From assembly GCA_020061685.1 (NCBI GenBank), contig JAGUXU010000050.1, positions 1 through 19,319 of the forward strand: DNA of 19,319 nt. Reading direction: 5' to 3'. The notes beneath the pieces are model-generated. The model did not search any database, was not told the origin of the DNA, and saw only the letters and a list, made by a program, of their open reading frames with translations. Positions 1 to 6,361 of the stretch are shown here, one piece after another; position 1 is the first letter of the stretch, and each line of letters opens with the position of its first letter. A program made the translations under genes and the position numbers. Origin of the DNA: Candidatus Omnitrophota bacterium. GTDB taxonomy: Bacteria > Omnitrophota > Gorgyraeia > Pluralincolimonadales > Pluralincolimonadaceae.

Positions 1-199
1 GCCTTTTCCGGCTGCGGATATAACCGGCCTGCTCAAAGGCGCGAAGAGGACCGTAACGGTCGAGAACAATGCCCGCGGGCAGCTCGCGAGATTAATACGC
101 CGCGAGACCGGAATTGATATAAGTAAATCCATATTGAAATTTGACGGCAGGCCTTTTGATCTGGATTACCTTATGCGGCGCGTAAGGGAGGTGGCATAA
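1..199 (+). CDS. korA: 2-oxoacid:ferredoxin oxidoreductase alpha subunit, C-terminal end (partial)
   Basis: Only the last 65 residues are present; the gene begins before the window. The frame starting at base 2 reads through to TAA at 197-199. It contains the pattern typical of the alpha-subunit C-terminus: a Val-Glu-Asn-Asn segment, then Gly-Gln-Leu-Ala and Ile-Arg-Arg-Glu-Thr-Gly, and near the end Lys-Phe-Asp-Gly-Arg-Pro-Phe. In KorA-type subunits this region follows the pyrimidine-binding domain and helps assemble the alpha-beta enzyme, which oxidatively decarboxylates a 2-oxoacid to its CoA thioester while reducing ferredoxin. The stop lies one base before the ATG of the beta gene, and the beta gene's Shine-Dalgarno is inside this coding end, so the two are co-translated. 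A 2-oxoglutarate substrate is the usual annotation but cannot be fixed from this fragment. Confidence 0.85.
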   Translation, partial: PFPAADITGLLKGAKRTVTVENNARGQLARLIRRETGIDISKSILKFDGRPFDLDYLMRRVREVA

Positions 200-200
200 G

Positions 201-1058
201 ATGGACATCGCGGATTTTAAGAGTGACGATGAGATCGCCTGGTGTCCGGGTTGCGGGGATTACGGTATATTGACCGCGGTCAAGCAGACCCTCGTGAAAC
301 TCGGCAGGCCGCCTAAAGATATTCTGCTCGTCTCCGGCATAGGACAGGCGGCGAAATTACCGCATTATGTGAGGACCAACTGCTTTAACGGGCTTCACGG
401 AAGAGCCCTTCCGGCGGCGGCCGGCGCGAAGATAGCCAACCGCGAGCTGACCGTCCTAGTCACGACCGGAGACGGGGATTGCTATGGAGAAGGCGGTAAC
501 CATTTTATCCATAACATAAGGCGTAATCTCGATATGACCGTCGTCGTCCATGATAACCAGATATACGGGCTGACCAAAGGGCAGGCCTCTCCGACGACAG
601 ACGCGGGCATGGTGACGAAAGTCCAGACCGAAGGCGTGATACTAGAGCCGATACGGCCGCTTGAGATAGCTATCGCTTTGGGCGCGGGATTTGTCGCACG
701 TGGGTATTCCGCCGATGGCGACCATCTCTCATGGTTGATCCTGGAAGGCATAAGACACAAGGGTTTTGCCTTGATAGATGTGCTGCAGCCCTGTGTCTCA
801 TTTAACAAAAAAAATACCTATGAGTGGTACTCCAAGAGGGTCTATAAGGTCAACGATGATTCGTCCTATAATCCGAACGACAGGAACGCCGCCTTCTCAA
901 AGGCGGCCGAGTGGGGCGACAGGATCCCGATAGGAATAATCTACAGGGCCGAGAGAGAATCGTACGAGGACAAAAGCGGCATCGGCGCAAGGCCGCCTTT
1001 GGTCGGGGAAAATATAGACGATATAGATGTAAGGGAGATTCTAAAGGAGTTCGTTTGA
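201..1058 (+). CDS. korB: 2-oxoacid:ferredoxin oxidoreductase beta subunit
   Basis: This 285-residue protein is the thiamine-diphosphate subunit of a cytosolic 2-oxoacid:ferredoxin oxidoreductase. Cys15 and Cys18 (Cys-Pro-Gly-Cys) with Cys198 are the positions expected to hold a [4Fe-4S] cluster. The TPP/Mg motif begins at Gly90-Asp91-Gly92-Asp93 and continues to Asn120-Gln121-Ile122-Tyr123-Gly124-Leu125-Thr126, followed by Gly-Gln-Ala-Ser-Pro-Thr-Thr, the usual KorB/PorB signature. Length matches two-subunit KorAB enzymes. The ATG at 201 has a strong Shine-Dalgarno (GGGAGGTG, ending 193). The enzyme probably works on 2-oxoglutarate in an anaerobic (possibly reductive) TCA segment, but 2-oxoisovalerate or pyruvate is possible. 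Its stop overlaps the start of the iron-transport gene that follows. Confidence 0.9.
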   Translation: MDIADFKSDDEIAWCPGCGDYGILTAVKQTLVKLGRPPKDILLVSGIGQAAKLPHYVRTNCFNGLHGRALPAAAGAKIANRELTVLVTTGDGDCYGEGGNHFIHNIRRNLDMTVVVHDNQIYGLTKGQASPTTDAGMVTKVQTEGVILEPIRPLEIAIALGAGFVARGYSADGDHLSWLILEGIRHKGFALIDVLQPCVSFNKKNTYEWYSKRVYKVNDDSSYNPNDRNAAFSKAAEWGDRIPIGIIYRAERESYEDKSGIGARPPLVGENIDDIDVREILKEFV

Positions 1059-1558
1059 ACTTACGTAAGATCGCCATAGTCGGTTCGCCTAATGTGGGTA
1101 AGTCGGTCATGTTCAATAACCTGACCGGCGAATATGCCACTGTCTCCAATTATCCGGGTACCACGGTTGAGGTCTCACGCGGAAAGGGCAAGATCGGCGG
1201 CGAGACCTTTGAAATCATCGATACGCCGGGCATGTATTCCTTCCTGCCCATAAGCGAAGAGGAGAAAGTAGCGCGCTCTATCTTATTGGATGAGAATCCG
1301 TGCATCATCCTACATGTTATTGACGCCAAGAATTTGGAACGGATGCTGCCCTTGACTCTGCAACTCCTGGAGGCCGGCCTGCCGTTAATAGCAGTCCTTA
1401 ATATCGCTGATGAGGCGAAAGACCTGGGCATGACTATTGATACCGCCAAATTAGAGAAAGAGTTGAACATCCCCGCAGTCGCCACTGTTTCTACCACAGG
1501 CGAAGGGCTGGATGTATTAAGAGGTAAAATAGAACAATATGTTAAGAGATTTTCCTAG
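1055..1558 (+). CDS. feoB: FeoB G-domain protein (split FeoB, N-terminal part)
   Basis: This 167-residue GTPase corresponds to the cytosolic N-terminal G domain of the ferrous-iron transporter FeoB. It has G1 (Gly-Ser-Pro-Asn-Val-Gly-Lys-Ser, about residues 10-17), the switch-I Tyr-Pro-Gly-Thr-Thr-Val-Glu segment, G3 Asp-Thr-Pro-Gly-Met-Tyr-Ser, G4 Asn-Ile-Ala-Asp, and a G5-like Ser-Thr-Thr-Gly-Glu-Gly. The TTG at 1055 was chosen as the start because an AGGAG at 1045-1049 precedes it by five bases and the protein then begins just before the first beta strand. The open frame extends upstream to 911, but that part is antiparallel noise inside korB. The start overlaps the korB stop by four bases. 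The protein ends at the G-domain/GDI boundary, and the membrane part is a separate overlapping frame. Confidence 0.88.
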   Translation: MNLRKIAIVGSPNVGKSVMFNNLTGEYATVSNYPGTTVEVSRGKGKIGGETFEIIDTPGMYSFLPISEEEKVARSILLDENPCIILHVIDAKNLERMLPLTLQLLEAGLPLIAVLNIADEAKDLGMTIDTAKLEKELNIPAVATVSTTGEGLDVLRGKIEQYVKRFS

Positions 1559-2996
1559 AAAAATCGGTTATGACGACCCCTTAGAGATATATCTATCGAG
1601 GCTCGAGTCATTACTTTTGTCCGATTACAAGATTTCAAGGCGTTCAGTCTCTTTATTGCTCCTTCAGGAAGACAAAGATATGCTGAGCGCGGTCAAGGAG
1701 AAAGAAGGGCAGAGGGCCGGCGAAATTTTAAGTATCATACAGGAAGCCAGGGCGCATTATTCTCAGCCGCTCACCTATATCATAAGCCTGCGGCGTCAGA
1801 GGGAGGCAAGCCGTATATCTAATGCGGTTACGAGCGTTAAAGAAGGCCATAGGCCTTCCCTCAGAGACTATTTTAGCAGGATTTTAATGGATCCCCTAAT
1901 AGGAGGGCCGATATTATTGGCCGTGCTTTATTACGGCCTGTATAAATTTGTCGGCGGTTTCGGGGCCGGCGTCTTAGTCGATTTTCTGGAAAATACGGTC
2001 TTTGATAAATATATAAATCCCTTTATGATCAATGCCGTAAATAGCGCCATCCATTTTAAATTATTACAGGATCTTTTAGTCGGTGAATACGGCATAATAA
2101 CTTTGGGCTTTCGCTACGCGGTCGCCATAATCCTTCCTATTGTGGCGACATTTTTCTTCGCGTTCGCGATCGTGGAGGATACCGGTTATCTGCCGCGCCT
2201 GGCGATGTTGATAGACCAGCTCTTCAAGAAGATAGGGCTCTCGGGGCGCGCCGTGATACCTTTGGTCCTCGGTTTCGGCTGCAGCACTATGGCGACGATG
2301 GTGACGAGGACATTACCCACAAAACGCGAACGGATCATCGCGACACTTTTATTGTCTTTGGCTATCCCGTGTTCCGCGCAGATGGGCGTCATACTGGCGC
2401 TTCTCGGGGACAGCCCGGCAGGCGTGATCGTCTGGCTGGGCGTCATCATATTCGTATTTTTGATCGTGGGTTTTTTGGCCGCGAAGATCATGCCGGGGGA
2501 ATTGCCCACATTCTATATGGAGATACCGCCGTTACGGCTACCACAGCTCTCCAATATCTTGCGTAAGACGGCCAGCCGCCTGAAGTGGTATTTCCTGGAA
2601 GTGCTGCCTTTGTTTATTATGGCGAGCGTCTTTATCTGGTTAGGCCAGATAACGGGGATATTCAACGCCGTCGTCAATATCCTTAAATACCCGGTCTCCT
2701 GGATAGGTCTGCCCGATAAAGCGGCGGTATCTTTTCTCTTCGGATTCTTCCGCAGGGATTACGGCGCGGCGGGATTATACGATCTGAAGAGAGAGGGGCT
2801 GTTATCGGGCAATCAATTGGTGGTCGCCTGCGTCACTATTACTTTATTCCTGCCGTGTATCGCCCAGTTACTGATGAACATGAAAGAGCGCGGATTGCGC
2901 ATGGGTATCGCGATGTCCGTCTTTATCCTGTTTTTCTCGTTCGGGGTCGGCTATTTAGTGAATATCGGCTTGACACTGATTAATATACATCTATAA
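1539..2996 (+). CDS. feoB: FeoB membrane protein (split FeoB, C-terminal part)
   Basis: This 485-residue protein carries the rest of FeoB. Residues 1-110 form the helical GDI-like linker, and residues from about 118 to 485 form the polytopic membrane channel. The first Gate-type motif is visible at Gly245-Phe-Gly-Cys248 followed by Met-Ala-Thr-Met-Val-Thr-Arg-Thr, with Pro277-Cys278-Ser-Ala close behind. Gly-Phe-Phe-Arg-Arg-Asp-Tyr-Gly-Ala-Ala-Gly-Leu lies near residues 402-413, and a second Pro439-Cys440 is in the last part. These cysteines are proposed elements of the Fe(II) path. The ATG at 1539 lies 20 bases inside the G-domain gene in another frame, and an in-frame TAG at 1530-1532 blocks any earlier start. 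Translation is probably coupled to the upstream gene. The two products would have to associate to make a working transporter. Confidence 0.88.
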   Translation: MLRDFPRKIGYDDPLEIYLSRLESLLLSDYKISRRSVSLLLLQEDKDMLSAVKEKEGQRAGEILSIIQEARAHYSQPLTYIISLRRQREASRISNAVTSVKEGHRPSLRDYFSRILMDPLIGGPILLAVLYYGLYKFVGGFGAGVLVDFLENTVFDKYINPFMINAVNSAIHFKLLQDLLVGEYGIITLGFRYAVAIILPIVATFFFAFAIVEDTGYLPRLAMLIDQLFKKIGLSGRAVIPLVLGFGCSTMATMVTRTLPTKRERIIATLLLSLAIPCSAQMGVILALLGDSPAGVIVWLGVIIFVFLIVGFLAAKIMPGELPTFYMEIPPLRLPQLSNILRKTASRLKWYFLEVLPLFIMASVFIWLGQITGIFNAVVNILKYPVSWIGLPDKAAVSFLFGFFRRDYGAAGLYDLKREGLLSGNQLVVACVTITLFLPCIAQLLMNMKERGLRMGIAMSVFILFFSFGVGYLVNIGLTLINIHL

Positions 2997-3017
2997 TAGG
3001 GGACAAAGAGAGGCCAT

Positions 3018-3656
3018 ATGTTATCTGAACGTGCCGAGGAGATACTGGAAGCCCTTTGGATCCAGATAGAGGAAGGCAAGAAGTCGCTTGATCTCGGAGC
3101 ATGCCGGGATGAGCCGGCCTGCGAAGAGCTGCTTAAATTCGGACTTATCCGGATAGATAAAGATCACATACATCTGGCGGAGAAAGGCAGATCACTTGCC
3201 ATGGGATGCGTGCGCCGGCACCGGCTCGCCGAGAGATTGTTCGTGGACGTGCTGGATATAAAGAGGAAGATGATAGACGAGGTCAGCTGTAAATTCGAAC
3301 ATCTACTCCACAGGGGGCTGGAAGATAACGTCTGTGCCCTCCTGGGGCACCCAAAGGTTTGTCCGCACGGCAAGCCGATCCCGTCCGGAAGGTGCTGCGC
3401 GGAAAAGAAGGCCAAGAAATTATCGAGGATCATCGCCCCCCTCTCAGACCTTGAGATAAAAGACAAAGGACACATCGGTTATCTTCAGGCCAAAGACCCG
3501 GGACAGATGCAGAAACTTTTAAGCATAGGGGCTATCCCCGGCGTATCGATAGTCCTGCTCCAGAAATTCCCTTCCTATGTCTTTCAGATAGGGCACAGCC
3601 AGTTCGCCATAGATGAGGACCTTGCCCAGAGGATATACGTAAGGCTCTCGAAGTAA
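3018..3656 (+). CDS. DtxR/MntR-family metal-dependent protein with C-terminal FeoA-like domain
   Basis: This 212-residue protein resembles iron-dependent regulators of the DtxR family. The metal-site/dimer region is clear: Cys91-x2-Glu94-His95, then a Gly-His-Pro segment and Cys115-Pro-His-Gly118 with Lys-Pro-Ile-Pro. From about residue 135 onward lies an SH3-like FeoA domain. The N-terminal winged helix looks shortened: from the first helix to the Leu-Ala-Glu-Lys-Gly wing there are about eight fewer residues than in ordinary DtxR proteins, in the recognition-helix region. Extra cysteines (Arg-Cys-Cys at 125-127) are also present. The ATG at 3018 follows a GAGAGG at 3008-3013. It sits directly after the feoB pair and no separate feoA is seen, so it may regulate iron uptake, act as the FeoA partner, or both. 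Confidence 0.8.
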   Translation: MLSERAEEILEALWIQIEEGKKSLDLGACRDEPACEELLKFGLIRIDKDHIHLAEKGRSLAMGCVRRHRLAERLFVDVLDIKRKMIDEVSCKFEHLLHRGLEDNVCALLGHPKVCPHGKPIPSGRCCAEKKAKKLSRIIAPLSDLEIKDKGHIGYLQAKDPGQMQKLLSIGAIPGVSIVLLQKFPSYVFQIGHSQFAIDEDLAQRIYVRLSK

Positions 3657-3663
3657 TCTCCCC

Positions 3664-3692
3664 TTGTAATTGTAAACCAAATGTATTAAAAT
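3664..3692 (+). promoter_or_regulatory. Predicted sigma70-type promoter of the biotin operon
   Basis: A -35-like TTGTAA at 3664-3669 is separated by 17 bases from a -10-like TAAAAT at 3687-3692, the first possible promoter after the dtxR-like gene. The -10 matches TATAAT at five of six positions and the -35 matches TTGACA at four. The predicted start of transcription is near 3699, just upstream of bioB. The BirA-type palindrome overlaps this promoter, as expected for repression. Confidence 0.5.
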
Positions 3693-3701
3693 AGTTGACA
3701 A
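3670..3701. promoter_or_regulatory. Predicted BirA biotin operator
   Basis: A left arm TTGTAAACC (3670-3678) is identical to the known BirA half-site. After a 14-base spacer the right arm AGTTGACAA (3693-3701) matches the reverse complement GGTTTACAA at seven of nine positions. The arm sequence, the 14-16 base spacing and the position just before bioB all match established biotin operators bound by BirA-biotinyl-AMP. The site covers the proposed -10, so repression by blocking RNA polymerase is inferred. A BirA with an N-terminal DNA-binding domain must be encoded elsewhere. Confidence 0.75.
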
Positions 3702-3715
3702 AGTGAGGGATCACT

Positions 3716-4633
3716 ATGTCAAGGCAGGAGATATATAATCTTTTAAAGTTGCCGCTGCCCGAACTGATCTCCAGGGCCGATAAGGTCAGGCAGGAATTCA
3801 TCGGCTCGAAATTGGAATTATGCAGCATATTAAACGCCAAATCCGGCTTCTGTAATCAGGATTGTAAGTTTTGTGCGCAGTCCGCCTGCCATCAGACCGG
3901 GGCGCCCGTTTATCCGTTCAAGACAAAAAAGGAGATACTGGAGGCGGCCAAGCGTGCCAAGGACATAGGGGCCGAAAGGTTCGATATAGTCACAAGCGGC
4001 GACACGCTCTCTAAAGACGAATTGAATAAGGCATGCGATGCTATCGCGGAGGTGATATCTAAAATCGGCATAAAGATGTGCGCTTCGCTGGGCAGTTTGG
4101 ATGAAGAGGCGTTCATCTTATTAAAAGAAGCCGGCCTTTCCCGCTACCACCATAACATTGAGACCTCGCCCGGTTATTTTCCTCGTATCGTCACCACCCA
4201 TACATTTCAGGACAGGATAAAGACTATCAAGGCCGCCAAAAGGGCCGGGCTTGAGGTCTGTAGCGGCGGCATAATCGGCATGGGCGAAACTCTGGAAGAC
4301 AGGGTCGAGATGGCGATCTGCCTGAAGGAATTAGATGTGGATTCGGTGCCCATAAATGTGCTGGTTCCCATAAAGGGCACTCCGCTGGAAAGACGCGATA
4401 CCCTTTCCTGCCATGAGGCGATAAGGACGATAGCCGTCTTCAGGATTATCTTAAAGGATAAGATCATCAAGATAGCGGCAGGCAGGGAATCAGTACTCAA
4501 GGATTTTCAGGCCATGGCATTTATGGCCGGCGCAAACGGGATGCTTATTGGCGGTTACCTCACGATCAAGGGAAGGGAGGTAAGTGAGGACCGGGAATTG
4601 GTAGAAGAGATAGAAAAACTATGGCAGAGATAG
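3716..4633 (+). CDS. bioB: Biotin synthase (radical SAM), anaerobe-type
   Basis: BioB inserts sulfur into dethiobiotin, the last step of biotin synthesis. The radical-SAM motif is Cys46-x3-Cys50-x2-Cys53. Asn-His-Asn-like (Tyr-His-His-Asn-Ile-Glu-Thr-Ser) and Cys182-Ser-Gly-Gly-Ile-Ile-Gly-Met-Gly-Glu are typical. Of the four E. coli [2Fe-2S] ligands, Cys128 and Cys188 are kept (Cys122, Cys182), but Cys97 is replaced by Asp90 and Arg260 by Lys252. Extra cysteines occur at 36 and 58. At 305 residues it is shorter than E. coli BioB (346), lacking the C-terminal tail. The start ATG has GAGGG at 3705-3709. It is first in the bio operon and overlaps bioF by 13 bases. Function as BioB is supported by context, and the auxiliary cluster is probably not the classical one. 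Confidence 0.93.
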   Translation: MSRQEIYNLLKLPLPELISRADKVRQEFIGSKLELCSILNAKSGFCNQDCKFCAQSACHQTGAPVYPFKTKKEILEAAKRAKDIGAERFDIVTSGDTLSKDELNKACDAIAEVISKIGIKMCASLGSLDEEAFILLKEAGLSRYHHNIETSPGYFPRIVTTHTFQDRIKTIKAAKRAGLEVCSGGIIGMGETLEDRVEMAICLKELDVDSVPINVLVPIKGTPLERRDTLSCHEAIRTIAVFRIILKDKIIKIAAGRESVLKDFQAMAFMAGANGMLIGGYLTIKGREVSEDRELVEEIEKLWQR

Positions 4634-5763
4634 ACGAGTTTTTAAGAGCCAGAGAACGGGAAGGCCTATTGAGGACTTTGAAGCCTATCTCTTGGCGCGA
4701 CAAAGGCAGGATCTGCGTTAACAAAAAAGAGTATATCGATTTTTCCTCGAACGACTACCTCGGCTTATCGGGACATCCTAAACTTGCAGAAGAAGCTAAA
4801 AAAGCTATGGAGAAATTCGGCGCGGCCAGCTGCGCCTCACGGCTCATGAGCGGCGACCTGGAGTTGCATCATCAATTAGAAGACAGGATAGCCCGATTCA
4901 AAAATAAAGAGGCGGCCCTCTTCTTTAATTCCGGTTATCAGGCGAATGTAGGTATCATAAGCTCGCTTTACGGCAAGGGCGACTGCATATTCCTCGACCG
5001 TTTAAGTCACGCCAGTATTATCGACGGCATATTACTCTCAGGGGCCAAATTTTTCCGTTTCAGACACAACGACCCTGGAGATCTTGATTCGTTACTTAAG
5101 GGAGAAAGAGATAAGTTCAACAAAGCTCTTATAGTTACCGAGACGATATTCAGCATGGACGGCGATAGGGCCCCCTTAAGAGAATTAGTGCGCCTAAAGG
5201 AAAAGCATAATTGTGAAATTTTTGTAGACGAAGCCCACGCCACAGGCATATTCGGCGAGAACGGCAGCGGCATAGTGGAAGAAGATGGCCTCGAAAAAGA
5301 GATAGATTTTATTATGGGGACTTTCAGCAAGGCACTTGCGGGTTTCGGCGCTTATCTGGCAACAAGCAAAAGTGTGGTCGAATATCTAGTTAACACCTGC
5401 AGAAGTTTTATATATTCTACGGCGCTGCCTCCTACGATAATCGCTTGCAATATAGCAAGCATAGATTTAATAGAAAAAGAACCTTGCCGGAGAGAAAAGC
5501 TTTTAGAGCAGGCTCGCTATTTTCGCGACAGCTTGAAGACTGAGGGGTTTGAGGTAAGAGGCCAGTCGCAGATAATCCCCGTGATCATAGGCGATAACGC
5601 GAAGGCGCTGGAGGCCGCAAGAAGACTGCAGGGAAAAGGATATTGGGTAATGCCCATAAGGCCGCCTACAGTTCCGGATGGAGAGGCGCGTTTGAGATTT
5701 TCACTGACGTATCATCATGACATAGAGACACTGGGGAGACTTATAGATGATATCCGGGCTTAA
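4621..5763 (+). CDS. bioF: 8-amino-7-oxononanoate synthase
   Basis: BioF is a PLP enzyme of the alpha-oxoamine synthase family that condenses pimeloyl-ACP (or -CoA) with alanine to give 8-amino-7-oxononanoate (KAPA). The 380-residue length is normal. The PLP site is visible as Asp203-x2-His206 (Val-Asp-Glu-Ala-His-Ala-Thr-Gly) and the Schiff-base Lys237 in Gly-Thr-Phe-Ser-Lys-Ala. His130 in Leu-Ser-His-Ala-Ser is the residue that stacks on the cofactor, and Ser-Ser-Asn-Asp-Tyr-Leu-Gly-Leu near residue 45 is the family N-terminal signature. The ATG lies 13 bases inside bioB. Related enzymes (Kbl, HemA/ALAS) are possible by family, but position in a complete bio operon makes BioF nearly certain. 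Confidence 0.93.
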   Translation: MAEIDEFLRAREREGLLRTLKPISWRDKGRICVNKKEYIDFSSNDYLGLSGHPKLAEEAKKAMEKFGAASCASRLMSGDLELHHQLEDRIARFKNKEAALFFNSGYQANVGIISSLYGKGDCIFLDRLSHASIIDGILLSGAKFFRFRHNDPGDLDSLLKGERDKFNKALIVTETIFSMDGDRAPLRELVRLKEKHNCEIFVDEAHATGIFGENGSGIVEEDGLEKEIDFIMGTFSKALAGFGAYLATSKSVVEYLVNTCRSFIYSTALPPTIIACNIASIDLIEKEPCRREKLLEQARYFRDSLKTEGFEVRGQSQIIPVIIGDNAKALEAARRLQGKGYWVMPIRPPTVPDGEARLRFSLTYHHDIETLGRLIDDIRA

Positions 5764-6361
5764 TGATACTATCGTCTTGATCCCGGGATGGGCGACGGAT
5801 TGCAGGATATTCAAAGCCGTAGAATCATCGAAGATATTCAAGGAGAAACCCGCGGACAAAATCTCTCTATTAGGCTGGTCTTTGGGAGGATTTATGGCGG
5901 CTGAGTTCGCCTCTAAGCATCCCGATACGATAGACGAACTTATCCTGGTAAGCATACGAACAAAATATGACCCCGCAGGACTGGCAGATATAAAGCAGCT
6001 TCTTATGAAGGATAAGAAAGCCTATCTCTATAAGTTTTATCTCGAGTCTTTCTCCAAAGAAGATAAAGAGGGCTTGGCCTGGTTTAAGAAAAATTTACTG
6101 AAGAGCTATCTTCAAGATACGAAGACAGAAGATTTGATACGCGGCCTGGATTACTTATCGCAGGCATCTATAGACCCCGAAAGATTGAGGCAGGTGGAGA
6201 AGATAAGGATATTTCACGGCACAGAAGATACGATAGCGCCGCTAGGAGAAGCCGAGGAGATAGGATTGCGGCTGCCGCAGGCAGAGTTTATAAAGATAAC
6301 CGGCGCCGGGCACTGTCCGTTCTTGAACCGTGATTTCAGGGACACTTTTTATAATGGATAA
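5747..6361 (+). CDS. Short alpha/beta hydrolase, BioH/BioG-type pimeloyl-ACP methyl ester esterase
   Basis: This 204-residue alpha/beta hydrolase sits between bioF and bioC. It probably removes the methyl ester from pimeloyl-ACP, ending the BioC-started detour through fatty-acid synthesis. The oxyanion region Leu-Ile-Pro-Gly-Trp-Ala is at residues 11-16. The nucleophile elbow Gly43-Trp-Ser45-Leu-Gly47-Gly has the tryptophan seen in BioH/BioG proteins, and the acid and base are Asp161 (Gly-Thr-Glu-Asp) and His189 (Gly-His-Cys-Pro-Phe). It is about 50 residues shorter than E. coli BioH (256), mostly from the lid and the segment between the first strands, so it is closer in size to BioG. The start overlaps bioF by 17 bases and has GGGGAG at 5733-5738. 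Which named family it belongs to is not resolved here. Confidence 0.82.
   Translation: MISGLNDTIVLIPGWATDCRIFKAVESSKIFKEKPADKISLLGWSLGGFMAAEFASKHPDTIDELILVSIRTKYDPAGLADIKQLLMKDKKAYLYKFYLESFSKEDKEGLAWFKKNLLKSYLQDTKTEDLIRGLDYLSQASIDPERLRQVEKIRIFHGTEDTIAPLGEAEEIGLRLPQAEFIKITGAGHCPFLNRDFRDTFYNG

Noticed and set aside
482..808. Minus-strand open frame of 108 codons inside korB
   Set aside because: It is fully antisense to a well-supported gene, has no recognisable motif and lacks a ribosome-binding site; the same applies to the other antisense frames across the window (for example 3164-3475, 8425-8751, 12144-12566, 13618-14034 and 18253-18474).
2369..2566. Plus-strand 65-codon frame inside the FeoB membrane gene
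   Set aside because: Out-of-frame reading of a conserved coding region with no start signal; composition matches a frame shadow.
3695..3700. TTGACA as a -35 box for bioB
   Set aside because: A matching -10 would fall at or beyond the bioB start codon. The hexamer is better explained as part of the right arm of the BirA operator.
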